Below, one piece after another: positions 35,873 to 44,007 of a stretch of DNA of 64,000 nucleotides (within the stretch, counting starts at the first letter, position 1; each line of letters opens with the position of its first letter). The stretch comes from Suilimivivens sp964614185. Its GTDB lineage: Bacteria; Bacillota; Clostridia; Lachnospirales; Lachnospiraceae. The notes below the pieces were generated by a model. The model saw nothing but the letters and a program-made list of their open reading frames with translations. It did no database searches and was not told the DNA's origin. The stretch covers positions 6,844 through 70,843 of the forward strand of contig CAZTKJ010000010.1 of NCBI GenBank assembly GCA_964614185.1. The letters are read 5' to 3'. A program made the translations under genes and the position numbers.

Positions 35873-38245
35873 CTATTTTTCTACAAGTGCTTTAGACAAA
35901 ACCTCTTTCATGTCACTGACAAAAGTAATGGTAAGGTCATCTTTGATTTCTTCTGAAATCTCTTCGATTTCCTTTTTATTTTCAAAAGGTACCAATACCT
36001 CTTGGATGCCGGCCATTTTGGCGGCCAATATCTTTTCTTTCAGCCCGCCTACCGGAAGGGAACGTCCCCGGAGAGTGACTTCTCCGGTCATTGCAAGGTC
36101 ACTGCGTACCTTCCTTCCCGTAACTGCCGAAAAAATTGCTGTTGCCATAGTGATTCCCGCACTTGGCCCATCTTTGGGCACTGCCCCCTCCGGGATATGG
36201 ATATGAAAATCATTTTCTTTGAAGAACTCCGGCTTTATATCATTTTCCCCACTGATGGAACGGACATAGCTCATAGCTATAATGGCAGATTCCTTCATAA
36301 CATCTCCCAATTGACCAGTCAAGTCTATATCTCCTTTTCCTGGCATGACATTGACTTCAATCTGCAGAGTGTCACCGCCTACACTGGTCCACGCAAGGCC
36401 TCTTACAATTCCCACCTGCGGTTTTCTGCCTGCTTTTTTCAGACGGTATTTTTTCTTTCCGAGATACTTTGCAAGATTCGACGATGTTACACGGATCTTT
36501 AAGGTTTCTTCGCTGCCTCTTTCCTTTTCCTCCAGAATTTCTCTGGCTGCCTTTCTGCAGATATCTCCAATTTTTCTTTCCAGATTCCTCACGCCAGCTT
36601 CCTTGGTATAATAAGTAATGATACTCTTAAGGGCGCTGTCCTGAATGGAAAGCATCTTTTTGTCCAATCCGTTTTTATGAAGTTCCTTAGCTAAGAGATG
36701 TTCTTTTGCTATATGGAATTTCTCATTCTCCGTATAGCTGTTTACTTCTATGATCTCCATACGGTCAAGAAGTGGCCGCGGTATCGTATCTGTAGTATTC
36801 GCTGTTGCTATAAAAAGCACTTCAGACAGATCCAGGGGAATTTCCACATAATGATCCCTGAACCGTACATTCTGCTCACTGTCCAGCACTTCAAGCAGTG
36901 CAGAAAAGGTATCGCCTTTATAATCATTGCTTACTTTATCGATTTCGTCAAGAAGCATCAGAGGATTCTTGACTCCTGCCTGCCGCAGTCCTGATGCCAT
37001 TCTTCCCGGCATAGCTCCTACATAGGTTTTCCGATGTCCTCTGATTTCCGCCTCATCCCTAACTCCTCCAAGGCAGATACGGATATATTTTTTATTAAGA
37101 GCCTCTGCCACGCTTTTGGCAATAGACGTTTTTCCCGTTCCCGGAGGTCCCACAAGACATAGAATAGGACTGTCGCCTTTTTTTGTCAGACATCTTACTG
37201 CCAAAAATTCTAAGATCCTCTCTTTTACCTTTTCCAGTCCATAGTGATCTCTGCTTAAAATTTCTTCTGCCCGCTTCATACTTTCGTTATCAACAGAAAC
37301 CTTATCCCATGGAAGCTCAAGAAGCGTTTCTATGTAGGCCCGCTCAACGGAGCTTTCCGAACTGCTTTGTGACAGATTTCTAAAACGCGATATTTCCTTT
37401 TTGATTCTTCCTTTTACTTCTTCAGAAGCCTGTAATGAAGCAAGTAGATCCTCAAATTGGTCAGCATCAGACAGAGAATCCTCTCCTAATTCTTCCTTTA
37501 TGTAACGAAGCTGTTCCCGAAGGAAGTATTCTTTTTGACTCTTGTCAACCCTTCCCTTCACTTTCTTTGCCAAATCTGCTTTAATCTTGGCAATTTCAAT
37601 CTCGTTAACAAGAATCTCACATATCACATCATATCTTTCAGAAAATGAAACAGCTTCTAATATTCTTTGCTTTCTAATATGGTCTATGGGCATATTCATA
37701 GCCATCTGATCAATCAGACTTCCCAGATCAGATATATCCCCATATCTCTTCATAACATTTTGTCCAAGCTTTGGATAATAACCGGCATAAGATGCAAAAT
37801 ACTCCTTGACCTGACGAAGCATGGCATCTGTTTCTACTGCGCCATTTTCAAATCCGGATCCAATGTCATCTTCATCTTCCCTTCTTATTTCTTCTACGAA
37901 AGCTTCAATAAATCTGGAATTGTCTGCGTTCATCCCGGTAAAGCTCCCTCGTCCGATACCCTCTACCAGTACTCTTATGATTCTGTTAGGAAGCTTTGTG
38001 ATCTGCTTAACAAATGCTATAGTACCTACATGATAAAGCTGTTCATAAGAAGGATCGCTTTCATCCGCATTTTTCCGGGTAATCAGAAAGATACGTCCTC
38101 CCATTACCATGGCCTGCTCTACTGCTGCAATAGACTTATCTTTATTCAGATCAAAGTGAATAATAGCGCCGGGCAATACTGTCATATCCCTCAATGCCAC
38201 TGCAGGTAATATTCTATTGATTGTTGTCTTATTTTCTTCACCCAT
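35873..38245 (-). CDS. lon: ATP-dependent protease Lon (LonA)
   Basis: 790 aa. I start at ATG 38245 (MGEENKTTINRI), with AAAGGA 7 bases upstream; a longer frame starts at TTG 38272 inside a hairpin and has no ribosome binding site. N-terminal LON domain, AAA+ with Walker A LVGPPGTGKTSIAKS and LLDEIDKV, then the proteolytic domain with Ser in PKDGPSAGITMA and Lys in VGGLKEKILAAK. It degrades damaged and regulatory proteins. Between clpX and lon lie two hairpins (38273-38298 and 38309-38322). Confidence 0.97.
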   Translation of the reverse strand: MGEENKTTINRILPAVALRDMTVLPGAIIHFDLNKDKSIAAVEQAMVMGGRIFLITRKNADESDPSYEQLYHVGTIAFVKQITKLPNRIIRVLVEGIGRGSFTGMNADNSRFIEAFVEEIRREDEDDIGSGFENGAVETDAMLRQVKEYFASYAGYYPKLGQNVMKRYGDISDLGSLIDQMAMNMPIDHIRKQRILEAVSFSERYDVICEILVNEIEIAKIKADLAKKVKGRVDKSQKEYFLREQLRYIKEELGEDSLSDADQFEDLLASLQASEEVKGRIKKEISRFRNLSQSSSESSVERAYIETLLELPWDKVSVDNESMKRAEEILSRDHYGLEKVKERILEFLAVRCLTKKGDSPILCLVGPPGTGKTSIAKSVAEALNKKYIRICLGGVRDEAEIRGHRKTYVGAMPGRMASGLRQAGVKNPLMLLDEIDKVSNDYKGDTFSALLEVLDSEQNVRFRDHYVEIPLDLSEVLFIATANTTDTIPRPLLDRMEIIEVNSYTENEKFHIAKEHLLAKELHKNGLDKKMLSIQDSALKSIITYYTKEAGVRNLERKIGDICRKAAREILEEKERGSEETLKIRVTSSNLAKYLGKKKYRLKKAGRKPQVGIVRGLAWTSVGGDTLQIEVNVMPGKGDIDLTGQLGDVMKESAIIAMSYVRSISGENDIKPEFFKENDFHIHIPEGAVPKDGPSAGITMATAIFSAVTGRKVRSDLAMTGEVTLRGRSLPVGGLKEKILAAKMAGIQEVLVPFENKKEIEEISEEIKDDLTITFVSDMKEVLSKALVEK

Positions 38246-38272
38246 AATTAATCCTTTGTCTTTTTCATGCAA

Positions 38273-38322
38273 AACGCCGCCTTAACTTAGGCGGCGTTCA
38301 TTAAATAAGGCGTCTTGACGCC
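38273..38322 (-). terminator. Two tandem hairpins between clpX and lon
   Basis: Upstream one: GGCGTC (38309-38314) / GACGCC (38317-38322). Downstream one: AACGCCGCC (38273-38281) / GGCGGCGTT (38290-38298), followed on the minus strand by TTTTGC, 28 bases before the lon ATG. Likely a terminator or attenuator that lowers readthrough from clpX into lon. Confidence 0.75.
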
Positions 38323-38356
38323 GTTTCGTCACATAATGTTTTGAGCTGTAAATCTC

Positions 38357-39610
38357 TTATCTGGCCTTGCGCATGGTCTCCCGGTATATGATAAGGGGAT
38401 CACTGTTGCCCTTTACTGATTCTTCTGTAATAATACACTCTGAAATAGAGTCATCTGAAGGAATCTGGTACATCACATCCATCATTGCCTTTTCCATAAT
38501 GGAACGGAGTCCTCTGGCGCCGGTCTTTCTTTCAAATGCCTGCTTTGCTATTGCTAAAATGGCATCTTCTTCAAAGGTCAGATTTACCTCATCCAGTTCA
38601 AACAGCTTCTGATACTGTTTGACCAGAGCGCTTTTAGGTTCTTTTAAAATTCTGACAAGAGCCTGCTCATCCAATCCTTCCAGCGAAATACTGATAGGCA
38701 CACGGCCTACAAACTCAGGGATCAACCCATATTTCACTAAGTCCTGAGGAGTCACTTCCCGAAGCAGCGCACTGATTTCCTTGTTTTTCTTATCTGCTAT
38801 CTCTGCATCAAATCCAATGGAGTTCCTGTTCAATCTGTTTTCCACAATTTTTTCAAGTCCGTCAAATGCTCCGCCGCATATAAACAGGATATTTGTTGTG
38901 TCTATCTGGATCAGTTCCTGATGAGGATGCTTTCTGCCGCCCTGTGGAGGAACACTTGCTGTGGTTCCTTCAATGATCTTAAGAAGAGCCTGCTGAACAC
39001 CTTCACCTGATACATCTCTGGTAATGGAGACATTCTCGCTTTTTTTCGTGATCTTATCAATTTCATCAATATAAATAATACCGAACTGCGCCCTCTCCAC
39101 ATCATAATCAGCTGACTGAATCAGCTTAAGAAGAATATTTTCAACATCTTCACCTACATAACCGGCCTCTGTCAATGTGGTAGCGTCTGCAATTGCAAAA
39201 GGCACATTAATAATTTTAGCCAGTGTCTGGGCCAGATACGTTTTACCGGAACCGGTAGGTCCCATCATGATAATATTACTCTTCTGCAGCTCTACGTCAT
39301 CCATATCCTTAGGTGCCATAACCCGTTTATAATGATTATATACGGAAACGGCAAGTACCTTTTTGGCTTCTTCCTGCCCGATGACATATTCATCCAAAAA
39401 CTCTTTAATTTCAACCGGTTTCAACAGATTGATCTCTGTCTCCGATTCCAACTCTGTCTCTTCGTATTCTTCTTCCACAATATCGGAGCATATTGATACA
39501 CATTCGTCACAGATATACACACCTGCCGGACCTGCTATCATTTTTTTTACCTGATCCTGTGTCTTATTACAAAAGGAACACCTGATGCTGTCGGAATTTT
39601 TTCCTGCCAT
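38357..39610 (-). CDS. clpX: ATP-dependent protease ATPase subunit ClpX
   Basis: 417 aa. N-terminal zinc finger C11-x2-C14 ... C34-x2-C37, AAA+ core with GPTGSGKTYLAQ, IIYIDEIDKI, and the RKTGARGLRSIME block near the C terminus. ClpX unfolds substrates and feeds them to ClpP, encoded 57 bases upstream. Confidence 0.98.
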   Translation of the reverse strand: MAGKNSDSIRCSFCNKTQDQVKKMIAGPAGVYICDECVSICSDIVEEEYEETELESETEINLLKPVEIKEFLDEYVIGQEEAKKVLAVSVYNHYKRVMAPKDMDDVELQKSNIIMMGPTGSGKTYLAQTLAKIINVPFAIADATTLTEAGYVGEDVENILLKLIQSADYDVERAQFGIIYIDEIDKITKKSENVSITRDVSGEGVQQALLKIIEGTTASVPPQGGRKHPHQELIQIDTTNILFICGGAFDGLEKIVENRLNRNSIGFDAEIADKKNKEISALLREVTPQDLVKYGLIPEFVGRVPISISLEGLDEQALVRILKEPKSALVKQYQKLFELDEVNLTFEEDAILAIAKQAFERKTGARGLRSIMEKAMMDVMYQIPSDDSISECIITEESVKGNSDPLIIYRETMRKAR

Positions 39611-39667
39611 TTTGCACCTCTATTTTGCCTTAATACTTGAAAGTCTCACATTCTTTATGACTGCTTT

Positions 39668-40258
39668 TTATTTCTCGTCACGTTTATAAACAACTCTGTC
39701 TATTAAACCGTAGTCTTTTGCTTCTTCAGCCGTCATCCAATTATCTCTTTCTGTATCGGCAGCAATTATATCATAATCCCTGCCTGTATTCTCTGCCAGA
39801 ATTTTGTTTAGTTTTTCTTTGGTATGCAGAATATGTCTGGCAGCGATTTCAATTTCCGTTGCCTGACCCTGAGCGCCTCCAAGGGGCTGATGAATCATGA
39901 TTTCTGCATTAGGGAGAGCTAATCTTTTTCCTTTGGTTCCTCCTGCAAGAAGAAATGCTCCCATGCTGGCTGCCATACCCATACAATAAGTAGAAACATC
40001 ACATTTCACATACTGCATGGTATCGTAAATAGCCATACCTGCCGTAACGCTTCCTCCCGGACTGTTAATATAAAACTGAATATCTTTTTCCGGGTCCTCT
40101 GCTTCCAGAAATAACATCTGGGCAACAATAAGGCTTGCTGTCACTTCATTTACTTCTTCTCCAAGGAAAATAATCCTCTCTTTTAAAAGTCTTGAATAAA
40201 TGTCGTAGGAACGTTCTCCACGGCTGGTTTGTTCAATGACGTAAGGTACTAAACTCAT
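39668..40258 (-). CDS. clpP: ATP-dependent Clp protease proteolytic subunit
   Basis: 196 aa from ATG 40258 (MSLVPYVIEQTSRGERSYD), with GCAGGG upstream; the longer frame adds 21 residues unlike ClpP. The catalytic triad is at the standard positions: S98 in GMAASMGAF, H123 in MIHQP, D172 in TERDNWM. A tetradecameric serine protease partner of ClpX. Confidence 0.98.
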   Translation of the reverse strand: MSLVPYVIEQTSRGERSYDIYSRLLKERIIFLGEEVNEVTASLIVAQMLFLEAEDPEKDIQFYINSPGGSVTAGMAIYDTMQYVKCDVSTYCMGMAASMGAFLLAGGTKGKRLALPNAEIMIHQPLGGAQGQATEIEIAARHILHTKEKLNKILAENTGRDYDIIAADTERDNWMTAEEAKDYGLIDRVVYKRDEK

Positions 40259-40360
40259 ATATATGCCCTGCCTTTCTATAACAACATAGCATGAACACCT
40301 GCAAACTTTGGCCGCAGGCACACATCATAAAAGAAACTGATCCTTTTTAAACCTGTCAGA

Positions 40361-41647
40361 TTACTCTTCTTTTGCATTTTCTACGACAAATTCAGCTGCT
40401 TTCCTAACTGCAAGGTCTTCTCTGATCTGCACAGCGCTCTTTTCCGGAAGCAGTTCTTTAATCTTTTCTACTTCCATCTGATAACTTTCAGCCATAACCT
40501 TCAGTTCTTCTTCATAATCTTCATCGGTAGCCGCAATCTTTTCAGCCTGAACAATTGCTTCCAGCACTAATCTGGATTTAATTCTCTTTTCAGCCTGAGG
40601 TTTCACCTGCTCTATCATCTTATCGTAGGTTGCTCCCGTAAACTGGAAGTACTGTTCCATGGATAATCCCTGCATCTGAAGTCTTTGGGCAAATTCATCT
40701 ACCATCTGCTTCTGCTGCGTTTCCAGCATAGCCTCAGGGATTTCCATTTCAGAATCATTCACGATTGCATCAATAACTGCTACTTCCTTGGCATCTCTGG
40801 CTTCTTTAGCTTTTCTTTCTTCCAGTTTGCCCTTAACATCTGCTTTGTATTCTGCCAAAGTTTCAAATTCAGAAACTTCACTTGCAAACTCATCATCCAG
40901 TTCAGGCAGTTCTTTTTCTTTAATTCCCTTAACCGTGCATTTGAATACAGCGGCTTTTCCCTTCAGTTCTTCTGCCTGATAGTCTTCCGGGAATGTTACA
41001 TTAACTTCAACTTCCTTGTCAATTTCAGCGCCAATGAGCTGCTCCTCAAATCCCGGGATAAATGCGCCTGAACCAATGGTCAACGGATAGTTTTCTCCTT
41101 TTCCGCCTTCAAAAGCCACGCCATCAACAAAACCTTCAAAGTCAAGTGTGGTAATATCTCCATCCTTAACAGGTCTGTCTGTTACTTCAATATTTCTTGC
41201 GTTGTTCTCTCGTTCCTTATTGATCTCAGCATCTACTTCTTCATCCGTTACTGCTGTTTCAACCTTATCTACCTTAACGCCTTTATATTTTCCAAGCTTA
41301 ACTTCCGGCTTTAATGCCACCTCTGCAGTAAAAATGAAAGGCTTTCCGGCTTCTATCTGAACCACATCAATAGAAGGAGAAGAAACAATGTCCTCATCGC
41401 ATTCTTCCAATGCCTTTTCATAAGCATCCGGTATCAATGCGTTTGCTGCGTCTTCATAAAAGACTTCCTTACCGTACATTTTTTCAATCATATGGCGGGG
41501 TACTTTGCCCTTCCTGAATCCGGGAATGCTCATTTTGCTTTTATTTTTCTGATAAGCTTCTTCAAGAGCCCCTTCCAGTTCCTCTGCTGTAACTTCAATT
41601 GTCAGCTTCGCCATGTTCTTTTCCAGTTTTTCTACCTGTACACTCAT
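40361..41647 (-). CDS. tig: Trigger factor
   Basis: 428 aa with AGGAGG upstream. N-terminal ribosome-binding domain carries the signature GFRKGKVPRHMI; a PPIase (FKBP-like) domain follows (about 155-240, DGDITTLDFEGFVDG) and a long helical C-terminal chaperone domain. Binds nascent chains at the ribosome exit. First gene of the tig-clpP-clpX-lon-engB series. Confidence 0.98.
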   Translation of the reverse strand: MSVQVEKLEKNMAKLTIEVTAEELEGALEEAYQKNKSKMSIPGFRKGKVPRHMIEKMYGKEVFYEDAANALIPDAYEKALEECDEDIVSSPSIDVVQIEAGKPFIFTAEVALKPEVKLGKYKGVKVDKVETAVTDEEVDAEINKERENNARNIEVTDRPVKDGDITTLDFEGFVDGVAFEGGKGENYPLTIGSGAFIPGFEEQLIGAEIDKEVEVNVTFPEDYQAEELKGKAAVFKCTVKGIKEKELPELDDEFASEVSEFETLAEYKADVKGKLEERKAKEARDAKEVAVIDAIVNDSEMEIPEAMLETQQKQMVDEFAQRLQMQGLSMEQYFQFTGATYDKMIEQVKPQAEKRIKSRLVLEAIVQAEKIAATDEDYEEELKVMAESYQMEVEKIKELLPEKSAVQIREDLAVRKAAEFVVENAKEE

Positions 41648-41712
41648 TCTTGTACATCCTCCTTCTATATCTTATACTGCTCTTATTTTCACATACTCAC
41701 AGTCATTTTAGG

Positions 41713-41721
41713 ATTATAGCA
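41713..41721 (-). promoter_or_regulatory. Extended -10 promoter upstream of tig
   Basis: TGCTATAAT on the minus strand, about 65 bases before the tig ATG. No obvious -35. Confidence 0.55.
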
Positions 41722-41766
41722 TATCCAAGAGAAAAATACCACATTTTTTTCTTGACAGAAGAACTC

Positions 41767-42435
41767 TTAAATCCACGCTTTTACTTCATCTGCAAGCCAG
41801 TCGCACCACTCATCCATTCCTTCTCCTGTTTTGGCACTGATAGGAAATATCTTCAGCCTGGGATTTCGCATCTGCGCATACTCCTTTACCTTGTCCATAT
41901 CAAAGTCAAAGTAAGGAAGGACATCGATCTTGTTAATGATCAGCGCATCACAAACTGTAAATATCAGCGGGTATTTCAATGGTTTGTCATGTCCCTCCGG
42001 TACGGAAAGAATCATTACGTTTTTAGAAGCTCCTGTATCAAATTCTGCAGGACATACCAAATTTCCCACATTTTCCAAAATGGCAAGATCGATTTCTTTT
42101 GTCCCCAGTTCCTTAAGACCCTGCCTTGTCATATCTGCATCAAGATGACACATACCGCCGGTATGGAGCTGAATGGTTTTAGCCGGGGTCTTCTGCGCTA
42201 TGGTTCTAGCATCCACATCGGAATCAATATCCGCTTCCATAACCCCAATTCTGAACTCCTTACTTAGAGTATTGACTGTCCGTACTAGAGTAGAAGTTTT
42301 TCCGCTTCCGGGAGAAGACATGACATTAAGCAGGAATGTCTTCTCTTCTTTCAGCTGGCTGCGGAGTTTTTCCGCATCTGCATCATTATTTGCAAAAATA
42401 CTCTGCTTTACTTCAATAATTTTCATATCTGCCAT
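41767..42435 (-). CDS. hypB: Hydrogenase nickel incorporation GTPase HypB
   Basis: 222 aa from ATG 42435, with GGTGGAG before it; the longer frame includes two 26-base repeats and no ribosome binding site. P-loop SSPGSGKTS (about residues 38-46), HTGGMCHLDADM (metal site), NVGNLVCPAEFDTG and NKIDVLPYFDFD. HypB with HypA inserts nickel into [NiFe] hydrogenases or other nickel enzymes. No His-rich N-terminal tail. HypA is encoded at 43649-43993. Confidence 0.95.
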   Translation of the reverse strand: MADMKIIEVKQSIFANNDADAEKLRSQLKEEKTFLLNVMSSPGSGKTSTLVRTVNTLSKEFRIGVMEADIDSDVDARTIAQKTPAKTIQLHTGGMCHLDADMTRQGLKELGTKEIDLAILENVGNLVCPAEFDTGASKNVMILSVPEGHDKPLKYPLIFTVCDALIINKIDVLPYFDFDMDKVKEYAQMRNPRLKIFPISAKTGEGMDEWCDWLADEVKAWI

Positions 42436-42453
42436 ATTAATCTCCACCAAATA

Positions 42454-42514
42454 CGGTATGCTTGCAAACCGACTTATTGGGCAAACATCGGTATGCTTCA
42501 CAAACCGCTTATCG
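42454..42514. repeat. Two tandem 26-base imperfect repeats before hypB
   Basis: CGGTATGCTTGCAAACCGAC (from 42454) and CGGTATGCTTCACAAACCGC (from 42489) start two near-identical 26-base units. Each has CGGT/ACCG ends that can form a short stem. They lie in the spacer between the DUF5692-like gene and hypB. Confidence 0.6.
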
Positions 42515-42521
42515 ACTGAAA

Positions 42522-42557
42522 GGTTCAGCCGCGCCATAAATAAGCTTCGGCTGAACC
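42522..42557 (-). terminator. Hairpin downstream of the DUF5692-like gene
   Basis: GGTTCAGCCG (42522-42531) pairs perfectly with CGGCTGAACC (42548-42557), 13 bases past the stop of the upstream gene. The T-run on the minus strand is short (TTTC). May reduce readthrough into hypB. Confidence 0.6.
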
Positions 42558-42570
42558 CTTAATATTGTTC

Positions 42571-43620
42571 CTATTCTAATTCTGCTCTTGCACTTGCATC
42601 TTTGTAGTATTTAAATTCTGTAAATACTTCACCTGTATAAGGATTGGATTTGTTTTTAACAGATTTATAAACAATATATCCTAAAGCGATTATATTTACC
42701 AGAAGCGCCGCTGCGCTGACTACCGTCATAGCCGTAGGGTCTACATTGACTGAACTGCCGGCCACAATACCATTTAATGTTCCATCCTTGTACTGCTTCG
42801 GAAGGGTTGCCCATGGGTATACGCTGGTACCATCTGCAAAAGTCTCCTGGAATAAAGGAAATACCTGTGCATACATACACCAGATACATAAGGTATTGGC
42901 ACGATTCATGATCCAGCCGCCTTTGTTCCACAAGAGTGCCGCAATAGTAGGCGCCAGTAAAAGCGCTAAGCCGCAGAACCATGTATGGGTAGGCAGACAG
43001 TTATAAGTATAAGCAAAGTTCCAAACATCATAAACTACAATATATACCCAGATCATATCAGGCCAGATCATATCTTTCTGATCTTTGGAAGAATAAACTG
43101 CCCACCATCCTGTCATGCAGAAAATATTCAAGATACCTGCAATGCCGTTCATTACATTGTGCCAGCCGCCATAGAGCCAAACACCTTCGGAAGACAGCCA
43201 CCAGGAATACCATCCATTAATGGCAGATTCAAAATCACTGGCAACCGCAATCAGGATGTTGATTGCTACAATGGCAAAGGGAAAGGCTTTAAACCAATGA
43301 GTCTTTCCGATTCCCCACTTATACTTGATCATCATAAAGCCGATACAGCCTGCAAGGGATGCATATAGCTTGGCATAATGGAACCAGCCATTCATATAAA
43401 GATACGTTTGATTGCCAAGAGCCCAGGATGCTCCCATTTTAGCAGCAATGGCAATTACTACAAAATAGACTGTAAGACCTGCAGGCAGCACTCCGAACAT
43501 CAAAAGGCCTCCTGCCTTTGTACGCCTTGCAAATTCATTTAGTAAAATAAGTCCGGCCAGCACTCCCAGCATAGCCACCCATTGGTAAACCGCATGGTTT
43601 CCGTAAACATGAAAAAGCAT
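42571..43620 (-). CDS. Polytopic membrane protein, DUF5692-like
   Basis: 349 aa with about nine hydrophobic segments; many Trp and aromatic residues at helix ends (INGWYSWWLSSEGVWLYGGWH). From memory this resembles DUF5692, an uncharacterised Lachnospiraceae membrane family; I cannot confirm this. It sits between hypA and hypB (28 bases after hypA), so it may act with the nickel system, for example as a transporter, but no transport motif is visible. Confidence 0.7.
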   Translation of the reverse strand: MLFHVYGNHAVYQWVAMLGVLAGLILLNEFARRTKAGGLLMFGVLPAGLTVYFVVIAIAAKMGASWALGNQTYLYMNGWFHYAKLYASLAGCIGFMMIKYKWGIGKTHWFKAFPFAIVAINILIAVASDFESAINGWYSWWLSSEGVWLYGGWHNVMNGIAGILNIFCMTGWWAVYSSKDQKDMIWPDMIWVYIVVYDVWNFAYTYNCLPTHTWFCGLALLLAPTIAALLWNKGGWIMNRANTLCIWCMYAQVFPLFQETFADGTSVYPWATLPKQYKDGTLNGIVAGSSVNVDPTAMTVVSAAALLVNIIALGYIVYKSVKNKSNPYTGEVFTEFKYYKDASARAELE

Positions 43621-43648
43621 AAAATCTCTCCTCTCTTTATAACAGCCT

Positions 43649-43993
43649 TTAACAGGCTTCTATTTCTTTAATATTGCATTCATTGCCCACCAGCAGATAA
43701 GTATGTCCGCCCTCACAGTAAGGACACTGTTTCCCATATTGTACCGTAGGATAAGTCTTTTGGCAGTCTTCACAGAAGGTCACTGCAGACAGCGGCTCAA
43801 TCAGCAGTCTGGAATCCTCTAACAAGGGGAACTTCTTTCGGTAATATTCCCAACAGTCTGTAAGAAACTCCGGAACAACACCGCTTACTTCTCCTATTTC
43901 CAAGGTGACAGATCCTATCTTTTCCAGCTGATTTTCTTTGGCTATTTCCTGTAAGGTTTTAGCAACATGGACAATAATTCCCAACTCATGCAT
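43649..43993 (-). CDS. hypA: Hydrogenase maturation nickel metallochaperone HypA
   Basis: 114 aa. Starts MHELGI, the conserved N terminus in which His2 binds nickel; zinc-site cysteines CEDC (about 72-75) and CPYC (about 89-92). Cooperates with HypB in nickel delivery. It begins 14 bases after the 903-aa oxidoreductase gene and is followed closely by the membrane protein gene. Confidence 0.93.
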   Translation of the reverse strand: MHELGIIVHVAKTLQEIAKENQLEKIGSVTLEIGEVSGVVPEFLTDCWEYYRKKFPLLEDSRLLIEPLSAVTFCEDCQKTYPTVQYGKQCPYCEGGHTYLLVGNECNIKEIEAC

Positions 43994-44007
43994 AAATATC
44001 TGTTCCT

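Noticed and set aside
41599..42267. 222-codon plus-strand frame opposite hypB
   Set aside because: Antisense to HypB and the tig 5' end; no ribosome binding site or recognisable domain.
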